This document shows, in pieces, positions 15,613 to 24,825 of a DNA stretch of 64,000 nt; position 1 is the stretch's first letter, and each line of letters begins with the position of its first letter. The notes beneath the pieces were generated by a model. That model ran no database searches. It saw only the letters and a list, made by a program, of their open reading frames with translations, and was not told the origin of the DNA. Position numbers and translations under genes: made by a program. Source of the stretch: Lentzea alba (GTDB lineage: Bacteria > Actinomycetota > Actinomycetes > Mycobacteriales > Pseudonocardiaceae); the NCBI RefSeq assembly GCF_011067745.1, contig NZ_JAAMPJ010000001.1, forward strand, positions 418,819-482,818, given 5' to 3'.

Positions 15613-17159
15613 ATCTGGCGATCATCGCCCTGTTCCTCGTCGGCATGCCGTTGCTCGGCACGTGGATCGGCGGCAGGCAGAAGTCGTCCACCGACTACTT
15701 CGTCAGCGAGAAGCGCATCTCGTGGTGGGTCGTCTGCCTGTCGGTCGTGTCCGCGGAGACGTCGACGCTCACCGTCCTGAGCGTGCCGGTGATCGCCTAC
15801 ATGGCGACGCCCGCGCAGGGCGGCATGACGTACCTGACGCTCGCGCTCGGCTACATCGTCGGCCGGATCATCGTCAGCTTCGTGCTGCTGCCGCGCTACA
15901 TCGCCGGTGACCTCGTCACGGCGTACGCGTTCCTGGGCAAGCGGTACGGCAACGGCATGCGCGCCACGGCGTCCGTGACGTTCCTCTTCACCCGCCTGCT
16001 CGCGGACGGCATCCGGCTGTTCGCGACGGCGATCCCGATCAAGGTCGTGCTCGCCGAGTACGGGATCACCGCGTCGTACTGGGCGATCGTGGTGGCGCTC
16101 GGCATCGCGATGGTGTTCTACAGCTTCTTCGGCGGCGCGCGTGCGGTCGTGTGGGTCGACGCCATCCAGATGCTCTGGTACGTCCTCGGCGGCGTCGTGG
16201 TGGTCTGGGTGCTGGCCGGCCAACTGCCGGACGGCTGGTTCGGCAAGGCCGCCGACGCCGACAAGTTCCAGCTCTTCGACTTCACCTCGTCACCGCTGAC
16301 GGGCGCGTACCCGTTCATCGCTGCGTTCTTCGGCGGCGCACTGCTGTCGATGGCCTCGCACGGCGCGGATCAGCTGATCGTGCAACGGCTCATGGCCACG
16401 CGGGACGTGAAGTCCGCGCAGAAGGCGTTGATCGCCTCCGGTTTCGTGGTGTTCCTGCAGTTCGCGTTCTTCCTGTTCATCGGCGTGCTGATGTGGGCGT
16501 TCTACCAGGGCGTCGATCCGGTGAAGGACCTGAAGCTCAACAACAAGGACGAGCTCTTCGCCCACTTCATCGTCAACGACCTGCCGAGCGGCCTGTCCGG
16601 CTTCGTGATCGCCGGCATCCTCGCGGCCGCGCTGTCGTCGTCGTTGGGCGCCTTGGCTTCCAGCACCGTCACGGACATCTACGAACGCATCCGCAAGACC
16701 CCGATGACCGACGACGAACGCCTGCGCCACGGCCGCGTCTGGACCCTCGTCTGGGCGGCCCTGCTGATCGTCTGCGCGGGCCTGTTCGCCTCCTCGAACA
16801 AGACCACGGCGGACCCGATCGTGGTGCAGGCGCTCGGCATCGCCGGCTACACCTACGGCGCGCTGCTCGGGGCCTTCCTCCTCGGCCTCGTCTTCCAGCG
16901 CGTCACGCAGGTGGACGCGATCATCGCGTTCGTGACGACGGTGCTGGTCGTCGGTTTCGTGATTCTCGGGGTCAAGTTCGCCGGCAGCACGCCGACGATC
17001 TACTTCGGCAAGGCGACAGCGGACCTGAAGTCCTTGACCGGCTGGTGGAACACGCCGCTGGGGGTGGCGGTCACGCTGCTCGTGGGTGGATTGCTGTCAC
17101 TGCGGCATTCACGCGGGGTGGCGATAAGCGACGAGCTCGATGTGAAGTCGGAAGCCTAG
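15600..17159 (+). CDS. sodium:solute symporter family transporter
   Basis: A 519-residue integral membrane protein with about 13 hydrophobic segments and SSS-family features: GGRQKSSTDYFVSEKRI near 25, SAETSTLTVLSVPVIAY near 55, and FVIAGILAAALSSSLGALASS with the Na-site region near 340. The GTG start lies inside the end of anmK (13-bp overlap) behind GGGGGAA, so the two are translationally coupled. Coupling to a MurNAc kinase suggests uptake of an amino sugar or muropeptide sugar (anhydro-MurNAc, MurNAc, GlcNAc or sialic acid); this is inference. Its last 51 bp overlap the convergent GNAT gene. Confidence 0.88.
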   Translation: MRGLDLAIIALFLVGMPLLGTWIGGRQKSSTDYFVSEKRISWWVVCLSVVSAETSTLTVLSVPVIAYMATPAQGGMTYLTLALGYIVGRIIVSFVLLPRYIAGDLVTAYAFLGKRYGNGMRATASVTFLFTRLLADGIRLFATAIPIKVVLAEYGITASYWAIVVALGIAMVFYSFFGGARAVVWVDAIQMLWYVLGGVVVVWVLAGQLPDGWFGKAADADKFQLFDFTSSPLTGAYPFIAAFFGGALLSMASHGADQLIVQRLMATRDVKSAQKALIASGFVVFLQFAFFLFIGVLMWAFYQGVDPVKDLKLNNKDELFAHFIVNDLPSGLSGFVIAGILAAALSSSLGALASSTVTDIYERIRKTPMTDDERLRHGRVWTLVWAALLIVCAGLFASSNKTTADPIVVQALGIAGYTYGALLGAFLLGLVFQRVTQVDAIIAFVTTVLVVGFVILGVKFAGSTPTIYFGKATADLKSLTGWWNTPLGVAVTLLVGGLLSLRHSRGVAISDELDVKSEA

Positions 17160-18032
17160 GCGTTCGAACATTCGCTGCGACGACTCGTTGCCCGCGTAGA
17201 TCGACGCGGCGGCCTGCGGTCGAGCACCGTGGTCCGCCGCGAGCTTCCACAGCAGTTCGGTGACGAGAGCAGCGCCCACGCCCTGACCGCGAACATCGGG
17301 TTCGACGGCCACGAAGTCGACGTAGTACTCCTCGGGTTGCGCTTTGCCCGCGGCGTACCCGAGCACGCGTTGGCCGTCCATGGCGACGACGACCGTGCGG
17401 GTCTCCGGTTTGGATTCGACGAGTTGCTTGCCGGACAGGTACGTCCGCGGAAAACATCGTTCGTGCAGGACCGCAACGGCTTCGTGCACGAACCGATCGG
17501 TCGGGAGGACGCGCATCTCACGGTCGCTGGGGCACTTCGCGTCCCTCAGCAGCAACGTGCGCAGATCCCCGTTGTCGAGTACGTGGATGGCACTCGCCTT
17601 GCCGGCCGAGAAGCCGTGGCGTTCGGCGAACGCCGCCAGCCGCCGGTGGGCAGTGTGTCCGTAAAGCTCCAGATCGGTGACGCCGGTGAGGAGCTCGGTG
17701 GCGCGCCGGAACATCGCGTCGGCGGTCTGGTCCCAGATGCGGCTGCCCGCCGGGTGGTTGACCGGTACATCGACGAACGGCCCGTGCAGCCACGCGCGGC
17801 CCAGCTCCGCGTCGATCTCCACGCTGAGCATGCCGGTGATGTTGTCGTCGGCGTCGACGGCGACCACCGTGCAGTCGGCCCAGCTGGGCTCGAACTCGGC
17901 GAGCTCCGCGCGGAGCTCTTCGACTGTCTCACCGAGGTAGCCGATGTGGTGCGCGTTGTCGGCCTGGAGCCGGACCAGCAGCGCCATCGTGGCGCCGAGG
18001 TCGCCAGGTTCGGCGAAACGGATGTCGTACAT
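17109..18032 (-). CDS. tandem-domain GNAT acetyltransferase
   Basis: A 307-residue protein with two GNAT folds. The N-terminal half (MYDIRFAEPGDLGATMALL, later LELYGHTAHRRLAAFAERHGF) looks like a degenerate domain. The C-terminal half has an intact acetyl-CoA site, VDFVAVEPDVRGQGVGAALV near 240, followed by SIYAGNESSQRMFERLGF. The two-domain layout resembles MshD (mycothiol synthase), but its length and substrate residues do not allow that call. Acceptor unknown. It ends inside the symporter gene by 51 bp and is divergent from the TPR gene. Confidence 0.8.
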   Translation of the reverse strand: MYDIRFAEPGDLGATMALLVRLQADNAHHIGYLGETVEELRAELAEFEPSWADCTVVAVDADDNITGMLSVEIDAELGRAWLHGPFVDVPVNHPAGSRIWDQTADAMFRRATELLTGVTDLELYGHTAHRRLAAFAERHGFSAGKASAIHVLDNGDLRTLLLRDAKCPSDREMRVLPTDRFVHEAVAVLHERCFPRTYLSGKQLVESKPETRTVVVAMDGQRVLGYAAGKAQPEEYYVDFVAVEPDVRGQGVGAALVTELLWKLAADHGARPQAAASIYAGNESSQRMFERLGFRLHIELVAYRHPA

Positions 18033-18118
18033 AGAAGGAATGGTTGCTCGCACGGCCGTTCGAAGCGAGGGAGTTTTCGGGCGTACTGAGATACGGGCGT
18101 GCAGGCACCCGACTGGCG

Positions 18119-18124
18119 TAAAAT
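18119..18124 (+). promoter_or_regulatory. -10 element TAAAAT of a leaderless promoter
   Basis: TAAAAT lies 7 bases before the ATG at 18132, the spacing expected if transcription starts at or near the start codon. It supports ATG 18132 over the upstream GTG at 18099. Confidence 0.5.
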
Positions 18125-18131
18125 CGCGTGG

Positions 18132-18581
18132 ATGTCCGGAGCAGACCACGCCGACGCGCTCGCCGTCCGAACCGAGCTGGCGGAGTCCAGAGCGCACGCG
18201 GGCGACTTCCGGGGAGCGATCGCCGAGTTCAGGACGCTCGTCAGGGACCGCACGGCGGTCTCGGGCGCGGACGACCCGCAGACCCTCGACGTGCGCCTCG
18301 ACCTGGCGAGGGTGCTCGGCACCGCGAAGCAGTTCACCAAGGCCATCGGCGTCTGCGAGCCCCTCCTGCGCGACCAGCTCCGCGTGCTCGGCCCCGAGCA
18401 CGCCGACGTCCTGGAGACCAGACAGCTGCTGGCCAACCTCCGCTACCAGGCCGGTGACGTCGAAGGAGCGATCGGGGACCTGGAGGAACTGCTGGCAGCT
18501 CTGTCACACGTGTTTATGCCCACTCACGACCGGATCACCAGGGTGAAACGCGACATCGCGTTCCTGAAGCGCGCCACGTGA
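18132..18581 (+). CDS. tetratricopeptide repeat protein
   Basis: A 149-residue soluble protein made almost entirely of TPR-like helix pairs of about 42 residues: ADALAVRTELAESRAHAGDF, DDPQTLDVRLDLARVLGTAK and HADVLETRQLLANLRYQAGD. The 42-residue spacing and the 'LGPEHADVLETR' phrase are those of kinesin-light-chain-type TPRs, usually protein-binding modules of larger regulators; here the protein is nothing but repeats. Start chosen from the leaderless -10. Partner unknown. The next gene follows closely on the same strand. Confidence 0.75.
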   Translation: MSGADHADALAVRTELAESRAHAGDFRGAIAEFRTLVRDRTAVSGADDPQTLDVRLDLARVLGTAKQFTKAIGVCEPLLRDQLRVLGPEHADVLETRQLLANLRYQAGDVEGAIGDLEELLAALSHVFMPTHDRITRVKRDIAFLKRAT

Positions 18582-18624
18582 CGTGGGGGACACGCCCGCA
18601 CCCAGATTCGGGCTTGCAGGGCTG

Positions 18625-18987
18625 GTGAGGGTGGGGGACTCTTTTACAGTGAGTGAGGAAACGATCCAACTCGATCTCAACGAATCCGGGGTGGCCGTCG
18701 ACCTGCCCTTGCCGCCGAACAACCGGGACGGTGTCCAGGGTGTTCCGTATCGGCCGGTCGAATTCCGAGACGATGATCTGCCCACTGCCCTCGAGCGTGC
18801 CGCCGCCTGGCTGCGGCAGACGCAGGACTGGCTGGGCGAACCCGTGGACGTCATCGCAGTTCATCTCGACTACGACGACACCAAGGGCAACCCGTACTAC
18901 GACCTCAAGCTGCTGTGCAACGACGAGGACCTCGCGGGTGTGCCGAGGGTCATCCGAGACAACGAAAGGGCCGCTACCGGTCAGTAG
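18625..18987 (+). CDS. hypothetical acidic protein
   Basis: Not recognised. About 120 residues, acidic (many Asp/Glu), no signal peptide or membrane segment. The middle LPTALERAAAWLRQTQDWLG predicts an amphipathic helix and VDVIAVHLDYDDTKGNPYYD reads like a beta-strand plus an acidic loop. Alternative starts are GTG 18583 (2 bp after the TPR stop), GTG 18625 (chosen) and GTG 18649; none has a clearly better ribosome site. Base composition matches neighbours. Close spacing to the TPR gene suggests cotranscription. Confidence 0.6.
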   Translation: MRVGDSFTVSEETIQLDLNESGVAVDLPLPPNNRDGVQGVPYRPVEFRDDDLPTALERAAAWLRQTQDWLGEPVDVIAVHLDYDDTKGNPYYDLKLLCNDEDLAGVPRVIRDNERAATGQ

Positions 18988-18990
18988 TCT

Positions 18991-19009
18991 TTCCGACTAC
19001 CGTTCGGAA
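18991..19009. promoter_or_regulatory. palindrome upstream of plsC-like gene
   Basis: TTCCGA-N7-TCGGAA, perfect six-base arms, 3 bp before the acyltransferase ATG and just after the stop of the hypothetical gene. It overlaps the putative GGAAG ribosome site, so it could be an operator or an RNA hairpin hiding the ribosome site. Confidence 0.35.
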
Positions 19010-19011
19010 GC

Positions 19012-19725
19012 ATGTCGGATCGCGTATATCCCCCGGTGATCGCCGCAGCGAAGCTCATGTTCAAGGTGCTGGACCTGCGGATCACCGTAGAAGGGGCGCA
19101 CCACGTCCCGCGCACCGGTGGAGCGGTGCTGGCGTCGAACCACGTCAGCTACCTCGACTTCATCTTCGCGGGCTACGGCGCGCGACCGTCGGGGCGCCTC
19201 ACGCGGTTCATGGCGAAGCACGAGATCTTCGCCAACAAGATCGCAGGCCCGCTCATGCGCGGCATGCATCACATCCCCGTCGACCGGAGCGCGGGCCAGG
19301 CCTCCTACCAGCAGGCCCTGTCCGCGCTCCGCACCGGCGAGGTGGTCGGGATCTTCCCCGAGGCCACCATCAGCCGTTCGTTCACGGTCAAGGACATCAA
19401 GTCCGGCGCGAACCGCATGGCGCACGAGGCCGGCGTTCCGCTCGTCCCCGTCGCGCTGTGGGGCACCCAGCGCCTGTGGACCAAGGGCCGTCCCAAGGAC
19501 CTGACCCAGCGGCACATCCCGATCACCATCCTCATCGGCGAGCCGTTCGAGCCGTCCCCCGGCGACTCCGGTGACGGTCTGCTGCGCAAGCGGATGCAGG
19601 ACCTGCTGGACACCGCGCAGGCCTCCTACCCGACCGAGCCGGGCGCGTGGTGGGCTCCCGCGCACCTCGGTGGCACCGCCCCCACACCGGAAGAGGCAGC
19701 CCGCCTGGACTCGATCCGCGACTGA
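19012..19725 (+). CDS. 1-acyl-sn-glycerol-3-phosphate acyltransferase family protein
   Basis: A 237-residue PlsC-type acyltransferase of phospholipid synthesis or remodelling. The catalytic HX4D is NHVSYLD at 42-48, motif III is GIFPEATIS near 115, and the GANRMAHEAGVPLVPVAL block after it is the usual acyl-CoA-site strand. Membrane association is expected through the N-terminal helix VIAAAKLMFKVLDL. The acyl acceptor could be lysophosphatidate or another lysolipid. A second, distinct PlsC lies at 63128-63832. Confidence 0.9.
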   Translation: MSDRVYPPVIAAAKLMFKVLDLRITVEGAHHVPRTGGAVLASNHVSYLDFIFAGYGARPSGRLTRFMAKHEIFANKIAGPLMRGMHHIPVDRSAGQASYQQALSALRTGEVVGIFPEATISRSFTVKDIKSGANRMAHEAGVPLVPVALWGTQRLWTKGRPKDLTQRHIPITILIGEPFEPSPGDSGDGLLRKRMQDLLDTAQASYPTEPGAWWAPAHLGGTAPTPEEAARLDSIRD

Positions 19726-19918
19726 CCCAGGGCCAGGCGTACAAGGTTTTCACAAGACCGTTCCGGCAGAGTGGTCCGTGCGCACCTGAAGAGGTGAGGT
19801 TGGAACTGGGGGACTTCACCCCTTCGGGCGCCGGGCTGCGTCTGCACGGTGATATGGGGGACCTCCCTCCCCTGAGAGGAAGGTCACCGCGCCAGGCGCA
19901 GCTTGTTGCAAGAGGCCG

Positions 19919-19960
19919 CGGTCGGGGTTGGTCTTAGCCCCCCAGGCACCGCTCCGACCG
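19919..19960. terminator. possible terminator downstream of smc
   Basis: Arms CGGTCGG (19919-19925) and CCGACCG (19954-19960) enclose a 28-base C/G-rich loop in the 242-bp gap between the convergent acyltransferase and smc genes. The rest of that gap shows no coding potential that I trust. Confidence 0.3.
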
Positions 19961-19967
19961 CCCTCTC

Positions 19968-22900
19968 TCAGGCCTCTGCTTCCGCCGGTTCAGGCGACTC
20001 GGCAGCATCAACCGGCGCAACCGGCTCAGCCGGCTTGGCCGCGGGCTCGTCACCCGTGGTGCGCAGCCGCTGCGAGATCACCTGCGAGATGCCGTCACCG
20101 CGCATCGAGACGCCGTACAGCGCGTCCGCGATCTCCATGGTCGGCTTCTGGTGCGTGATGATCAGCAGCTGTGACCGGTCCCGCAACTGCTGGAACAGGC
20201 CGATCAGCCGGTGCAGGTTCGTGTCGTCCAGCGCCGCCTCGACCTCGTCCATGACGTAGAACGGTGAGGGGCGGGCGCGGAAGATCGCGACCAGCATCGC
20301 GACGGCGGCCAGTGACTTCTCGCCGCCGGAGAGCAGCGACAGGCGCTTGACCTTCTTGCCGGGCGGGCGGGCCTCCAGCTCGATGCCGGTGGTCAGCATG
20401 TCGTCCGGCTCGGTCAGCACCAGCCGGCCCTCGCCGCCGGGGAACAGGACCTTGAAGACGATCTCGAACTCGCGCGCCACGTCCTCGTAGGCCAGCGTGA
20501 AGACCTCGAGGATCTTCTCGTCGACCTCCTTCACGACGGTGAGCAGGTCGCGGCGGGTGTCCTTGATGTCCTCGAGCTGGGTCGAGAGGAACTTGTAGCG
20601 CTCCTCCAGCGCGGCGAACTCCTCCAGCGCGAGCGGGTTCACCTTGCCGAGCAACGAGAGGTCGCGCTCGGCCCGCTTGGCGCGGCGCGACTGGGTGTCG
20701 CGGTCGTACGGCATCGGCTGCGGCTCGGAGACCTGCTCACCGCGTTCCTTGGCGGCCTGGTACTCGGCCATCTCCGCGGCTGAGGCGGGCACGGGCTGAT
20801 CGGGGCCGTACTCGTTGACGAGGTCTTCGAGCCCGATGCCGAAGTCCTCGGAGATCTTGGTTTCCAGCTGTTCGATGCGCAGGCGCTGTTCGGCCCGGAG
20901 CACCTCGTCGCGGTGCACGGCGTCGACCAGCTTCTCCAGTTCGCCGGACATCTCGCGCACCAGGTTGCGCACCTGGGTCAGCAGGAGTTCGTGCTGCTGA
21001 CGGCGTTCCTGGGCCTGGTCACGCTCACGGGCGGCACGGGCGAGTGAAATCTCGATGCGTTCCAACGCCCGTTCGCCGCCCTGAACGACGGCCTTGGCGA
21101 CCACCGCGCCGCGCGCACGGTGAGCGGTGGCACGAGCGTGGCGTTCGCGGGCTTCACGCTCGGCGCGCGCGGCTCGGCGCAGTCCCTCTGCCTTGCCCTG
21201 CACGGCGCGTGCGCGTTCCTCGGCGGTGCGCTGCACAAGGCGTGCGTCCATTTCGGCCTGACGCGCGGACGCGAGCTCGGCGGACAACGCGTCGCGCTGT
21301 TCGGTGTCCGGCTCGTCCTCCATCGTCTGCTCTTCTTCGGCCATCAGCAGCCGCTCTTCGAGCTCGCCCAGCTTCAGCAGGGCTTCCTCGCGCGACCGCT
21401 CGACCTTGGCGCGCTGGTCGGCGATGCGGTTGACCTCGGCCTCCGCGGACCGCACCGCCGCGACCATCCGGTTCAGCCGCTCGCCGGAGCGGGCCTGGCG
21501 AACCTTGGCCTCCTGCACGGCTTCCTTGACCGCGTCGAGCACCTTGCGGCGGGCCTGCTGTTCGGCGCGGGCACCTTCCAAGGCAGCCGTTGCGTGCTCC
21601 AGCGCGCGTTCCGCCGTGCCCAGCGCTTCCTGGGCCTCGTCGACGGCCGCCTGGACCTCGATCACGCTCTGCCCCTGGGCGCCCGAGCCACCGATCGCCC
21701 AGTCCGTGCCGAAGACGTCGCCTTCGCGCGTCACCGCGCGGACGTTCAGCCGAGCCGCGGTGTCCAGATCGTCGACCACCGCGAGGCGGTCGAGCGCGCG
21801 GGCCAGTGCCGGACGCAACGCCTCGGGGGCGTGCACGACGTCGATCGCCCAGCGCGCGCCGTGCGGGAGGTGGCCCCACTGACTGGTGTCCACAGTGGAC
21901 CCGTGTGAGCCGATCAGCACGCCCGCGCGACCGGCGTCCTTCTCCTTCAACAGCTTCAGTGCCGCGAGCGCGCCGTCGCCCGACGACACCGCGACGGCGT
22001 CGGCGATCGGGCCGAGCGCGGCGGCCAGCGCGACCTCGAAACCGGGTTCGACGGTGAGCAGTGCGGCCACGGAACCCAGCAGACCCGGCACGTCGGACGC
22101 GAGCAGCGCGCCCGCACCGTCCTTGCGGGTCAAGCCCAACGAGAGCGCGTCCACGCGAGCACGCCACGACGCGATGTCGCGTTCCGCGGTGCGTTCGGCC
22201 TTCACCAGCTCCTCGACGCGCTGCCGTGCCGCGTCGTTGGACTGCACGGCCTGGCGGTGGCGTTCGTCGAGACCGTGGTCGTCCTCGTCCTCGGTACCGC
22301 TGATCTCGCGGGCCTCGGCCAGTTCCATCGAGGCGAACTCGACGCGTTCGCCTGCCTCGGCGAGCGTGCCGGAGAGTCGTTCGATCTCCTCGGCGGTCGC
22401 GTTCGTCTTGCTGCGCAACGCTTCCACCTGACCGGACAGGCGTGCGAGGCCCTCCCGGCGGTCGGCGATCGCGCGGACGGCGGCGACGTGCGCCTTCTCC
22501 GCCTGCGAGACCATGCGCTCCAGCTCGGCGCGCGTCTCCACGGCCTCGGCCAGCGCGATGCGCGCCTCGGTCACGCCTTCCTGGAGCTCCAGCTCCATCT
22601 CGGCGGTCTCCTCGGCCTCGCGGTCGAGGTCGTCCGGGTCACGGCCACGACTGGGCGCGTCCACGACGTCGGACAGGTGCCGGGCGCGTTCGGCGGCGAG
22701 CCGGACCGTGCCGCGGAGTCGTTCCTCCAAAGCGGACAGCCGGTACCAGGTGTCCTGCGCGGCCTGCAGCTTCGGCGAGTCGGCCGCGACCCGCTCCTCC
22801 AGCTCGTTCTGCTGGTACTGCGCGGCCTGCAACGACTTCTCGACCTCGGCGCGGCGCTCGCGGGCCTTCGCCTCGTCGTGCTCCTCCTGGGCGATGGCCT

Positions 22901-23615
22901 CGCGCTGCGTGACGAGGTCGTCGGCGAGCAGGCGGAGTTTGCTGTCGCGCAGCTCGGACTGGACGACCTGCGCGCGGCGGGCGATCTCGGCCTGCTTGCC
23001 GAGCGGCTTGAGCTGGCGGCGGAGTTCGGCGGTGAGGTCGGTGAGGCGCGTCAGGTTCGCCTGCATCGCCTCGAGCTTGCGCAGCGCCTTTTCCTTGCGC
23101 TTGCGGTGTTTCAGGACGCCGGCGGCCTCTTCCACGAACGCGCGGCGTTCCTCCGGTTTGGACTCCAGGATCGCGGCGAGCTGGCCCTGACCGACGATCA
23201 CGTGCATCTCGCGGCCGATGCCGGAGTCCGACAGCAGCTCCTGGATGTCCATCAGGCGGCACGAGTTGCCGTTGATCTCGTACTCGGTGGCGCCCTCGCG
23301 GAACATCCGGCGGGTGATCGACACCTCGGTGTACTCGATCGGCAGCACGCCGTCGGAGTTGTCGATCGTCAGCGTCACCTCGGCGCGACCGAGCGGCGCG
23401 CGGCCGGACGTGCCGGCGAAGATGACGTCCTCCATCTTGCCGCCGCGCAGGTCCTTGGCACCCTGCGTGCCCATCACCCAGCGCAGCGCGTCGAGCACGT
23501 TGGACTTGCCGGACCCGTTGGGGCCGACCACACAGGTGATGCCGGGCTCGAAGCGCAGCGTGGTAGCCGAGGCGAAGGACTTGAAGCCCTTCAGCGTCAG
23601 GCTCTTGAGATGCAC
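19968..23615 (-). CDS. smc: chromosome segregation protein SMC
   Basis: Condensin ATPase, 1215 residues. The Walker A GPNGSGKSN is at 31-39 and the ABC signature and Walker B parts (LSLLSGGEKSLAAVAML and FYVMDEVEAALDD) are at the C-terminus. Between lie two long coiled coils rich in Glu/Ala/Arg/Leu and a hinge near 510-660 (SDVPGLLGSVAALLTVEPG onward). The GTG at 23615 gives VHLKSLTLKGFKSFA, the family N-terminus; an upstream TTG would add six residues. The Ala/Glu/Pro tail after the head is typical of actinobacteria. No scpA or scpB is nearby. Confidence 0.97.
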   Translation of the reverse strand: MHLKSLTLKGFKSFASATTLRFEPGITCVVGPNGSGKSNVLDALRWVMGTQGAKDLRGGKMEDVIFAGTSGRAPLGRAEVTLTIDNSDGVLPIEYTEVSITRRMFREGATEYEINGNSCRLMDIQELLSDSGIGREMHVIVGQGQLAAILESKPEERRAFVEEAAGVLKHRKRKEKALRKLEAMQANLTRLTDLTAELRRQLKPLGKQAEIARRAQVVQSELRDSKLRLLADDLVTQREAIAQEEHDEAKARERRAEVEKSLQAAQYQQNELEERVAADSPKLQAAQDTWYRLSALEERLRGTVRLAAERARHLSDVVDAPSRGRDPDDLDREAEETAEMELELQEGVTEARIALAEAVETRAELERMVSQAEKAHVAAVRAIADRREGLARLSGQVEALRSKTNATAEEIERLSGTLAEAGERVEFASMELAEAREISGTEDEDDHGLDERHRQAVQSNDAARQRVEELVKAERTAERDIASWRARVDALSLGLTRKDGAGALLASDVPGLLGSVAALLTVEPGFEVALAAALGPIADAVAVSSGDGALAALKLLKEKDAGRAGVLIGSHGSTVDTSQWGHLPHGARWAIDVVHAPEALRPALARALDRLAVVDDLDTAARLNVRAVTREGDVFGTDWAIGGSGAQGQSVIEVQAAVDEAQEALGTAERALEHATAALEGARAEQQARRKVLDAVKEAVQEAKVRQARSGERLNRMVAAVRSAEAEVNRIADQRAKVERSREEALLKLGELEERLLMAEEEQTMEDEPDTEQRDALSAELASARQAEMDARLVQRTAEERARAVQGKAEGLRRAARAEREARERHARATAHRARGAVVAKAVVQGGERALERIEISLARAARERDQAQERRQQHELLLTQVRNLVREMSGELEKLVDAVHRDEVLRAEQRLRIEQLETKISEDFGIGLEDLVNEYGPDQPVPASAAEMAEYQAAKERGEQVSEPQPMPYDRDTQSRRAKRAERDLSLLGKVNPLALEEFAALEERYKFLSTQLEDIKDTRRDLLTVVKEVDEKILEVFTLAYEDVAREFEIVFKVLFPGGEGRLVLTEPDDMLTTGIELEARPPGKKVKRLSLLSGGEKSLAAVAMLVAIFRARPSPFYVMDEVEAALDDTNLHRLIGLFQQLRDRSQLLIITHQKPTMEIADALYGVSMRGDGISQVISQRLRTTGDEPAAKPAEPVAPVDAAESPEPAEAEA

Positions 23616-23675
23616 GCGGGGCAGAGTACCCAAACGCTTGCGAGTGATGCGTTAGGCAGGCCGTGACCTGCGTTT

Positions 23676-24275
23676 CTATGGACGGAGAGTAACCAATAAT
23701 CCGCTTTCGTCCGACACTTCCAGGCGATCTATCTGATCTATCCGGAACGACGTGGAGCCCGGAATCCGCTCGTCAGGCCCGTGATCGGAACCCCACCAGC
23801 CACCGATCTCCCGCTGTCCTTTCCGGTCGAACACGATGACCTTGCAGCGCGCGCCCGGTTTGACGTCGCCGAGCTTGAACCACATCTCGGTGCCCCAGGA
23901 CTTCGAGACCATCGAGACCTCGCCGTCCACGCCGGTGCCCGAGTCCGTCGCTGCCCAGATCGGCGCAGGTGAGGACGGTCGCAGGAAGAACAGGCCGCCC
24001 GCCAGCGCGAGCAGCGTCAGCACGGCCGCGCACGCGATGAGCACGCGCCGCTGGCGGTTCGGCTTCGGCTTCGGCGGACAGGTGGGGATCTCGTCGAGGT
24101 TCTCGACGTCCTCCAGGCTCAGGCGGCCGAGCAGGCCCGGCAGCGGGGCGAGTCGCAGCATCTCGGCCTGGCACGTGTCGCAGCCGGGCAGATGACGTTC
24201 GAACGCGGACCGCTCCTTGAGGTCGAGCGATCCGAAGAGGTAGGCGCCGACGTCGACGGTGTGCTGGCAGCTCAC
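23676..24275 (-). CDS. anti-sigma factor with zinc-finger domain
   Basis: A 199-residue membrane anti-sigma factor. The N-terminal zf-HC2 segment carries the HX3C-like zinc ligands (CQHTVDVGAYLFG..., then HLPGCDTCQAEML). One membrane helix lies near 78-98 (LIACAAVLTLLALAGGLFFL), and an extracytoplasmic domain of about 100 residues contains SMVSKSWGTEMWFKLGDV. The GTG overlaps the sigma factor stop (GTGA), so sigma and anti-sigma are translationally coupled. It is expected to hold the sigma factor at the membrane until a signal reaches the outer domain; the signal is unknown. Confidence 0.88.
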   Translation of the reverse strand: MSCQHTVDVGAYLFGSLDLKERSAFERHLPGCDTCQAEMLRLAPLPGLLGRLSLEDVENLDEIPTCPPKPKPNRQRRVLIACAAVLTLLALAGGLFFLRPSSPAPIWAATDSGTGVDGEVSMVSKSWGTEMWFKLGDVKPGARCKVIVFDRKGQREIGGWWGSDHGPDERIPGSTSFRIDQIDRLEVSDESGLLVTLRP

Positions 24276-24778
24276 GCCTCGGTCACCCCTCTCTCCTCTA
24301 GTGCGTCGCGCAGCGCCCTCAGTGCGTAGAAGCAGCGCGACTTGACCGTGCCCGGCGGGATGCCGAGCGCTTTGGCGGCCTCCGCGACGGTGCGGCGGCG
24401 GTAGTACAGCTCGATGACGACCGTCCGGTGCTCGGGCGTGAGCGCCCGCAGCGCCGACGCGATCTGCCACGTCTGCAGCACGTGCTCGACCTTGTCGCTG
24501 ACCGGCGGCAGGTCCACCGGTTCGAGCGGCACCTCGGTCGCGCGTGCGTTGCGGCGGCGGTAACCGGAGATCACCAGGTTGCGGGAGACCGTGTAGAGCC
24601 ACGGTGCCGCGTCGTCCGGGTTCAGCTCGTCGTAGTGCCGCCACGCGCGGAGCAACGTCTCCTGCACGACGTCCTCCGCCTGCTGGTAGTCGCCGTCGAC
24701 CAGCCGCAACACGTAGTGCAGCAGCGGGCCTCTCCAGCGGTCGTAAAGCTGGATGAGGACGTCTTCAGCGGAGTCCAC
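24272..24778 (-). CDS. ECF RNA polymerase sigma factor
   Basis: A 168-residue group 4 sigma factor with sigma-2 (LHYVLRLVDGDYQQAEDVVQ and RAWRHYDEL for -10 recognition) and sigma-4 (LTPEHRTVVIELYYRRRTVA, then GIPPGTVKSRCFYALRALR as helix-turn-helix for -35 recognition). It resembles the SigK/SigL type controlled by a membrane zinc anti-sigma factor, the partner being the next gene with a 4-bp overlap. The regulon is not visible here. The start ATG follows a short gap from the acylphosphatase gene. Confidence 0.92.
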   Translation of the reverse strand: MDSAEDVLIQLYDRWRGPLLHYVLRLVDGDYQQAEDVVQETLLRAWRHYDELNPDDAAPWLYTVSRNLVISGYRRRNARATEVPLEPVDLPPVSDKVEHVLQTWQIASALRALTPEHRTVVIELYYRRRTVAEAAKALGIPPGTVKSRCFYALRALRDALEERGVTEA

Positions 24779-24825
24779 GCTCCCTTACTACGCCACCTCT
24801 TTCGGAAAGGTTCAGCGCCCCTGCG

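Noticed and set aside
19647..19937. Short open frame in the plsC-smc gap
   Set aside because: It overlaps the acyltransferase in another frame, has no ribosome site and no recognisable composition.
22257..23666. 469-codon open frame opposite smc
   Set aside because: Antisense shadow of the SMC head and coiled-coil; no ribosome site or family resemblance.
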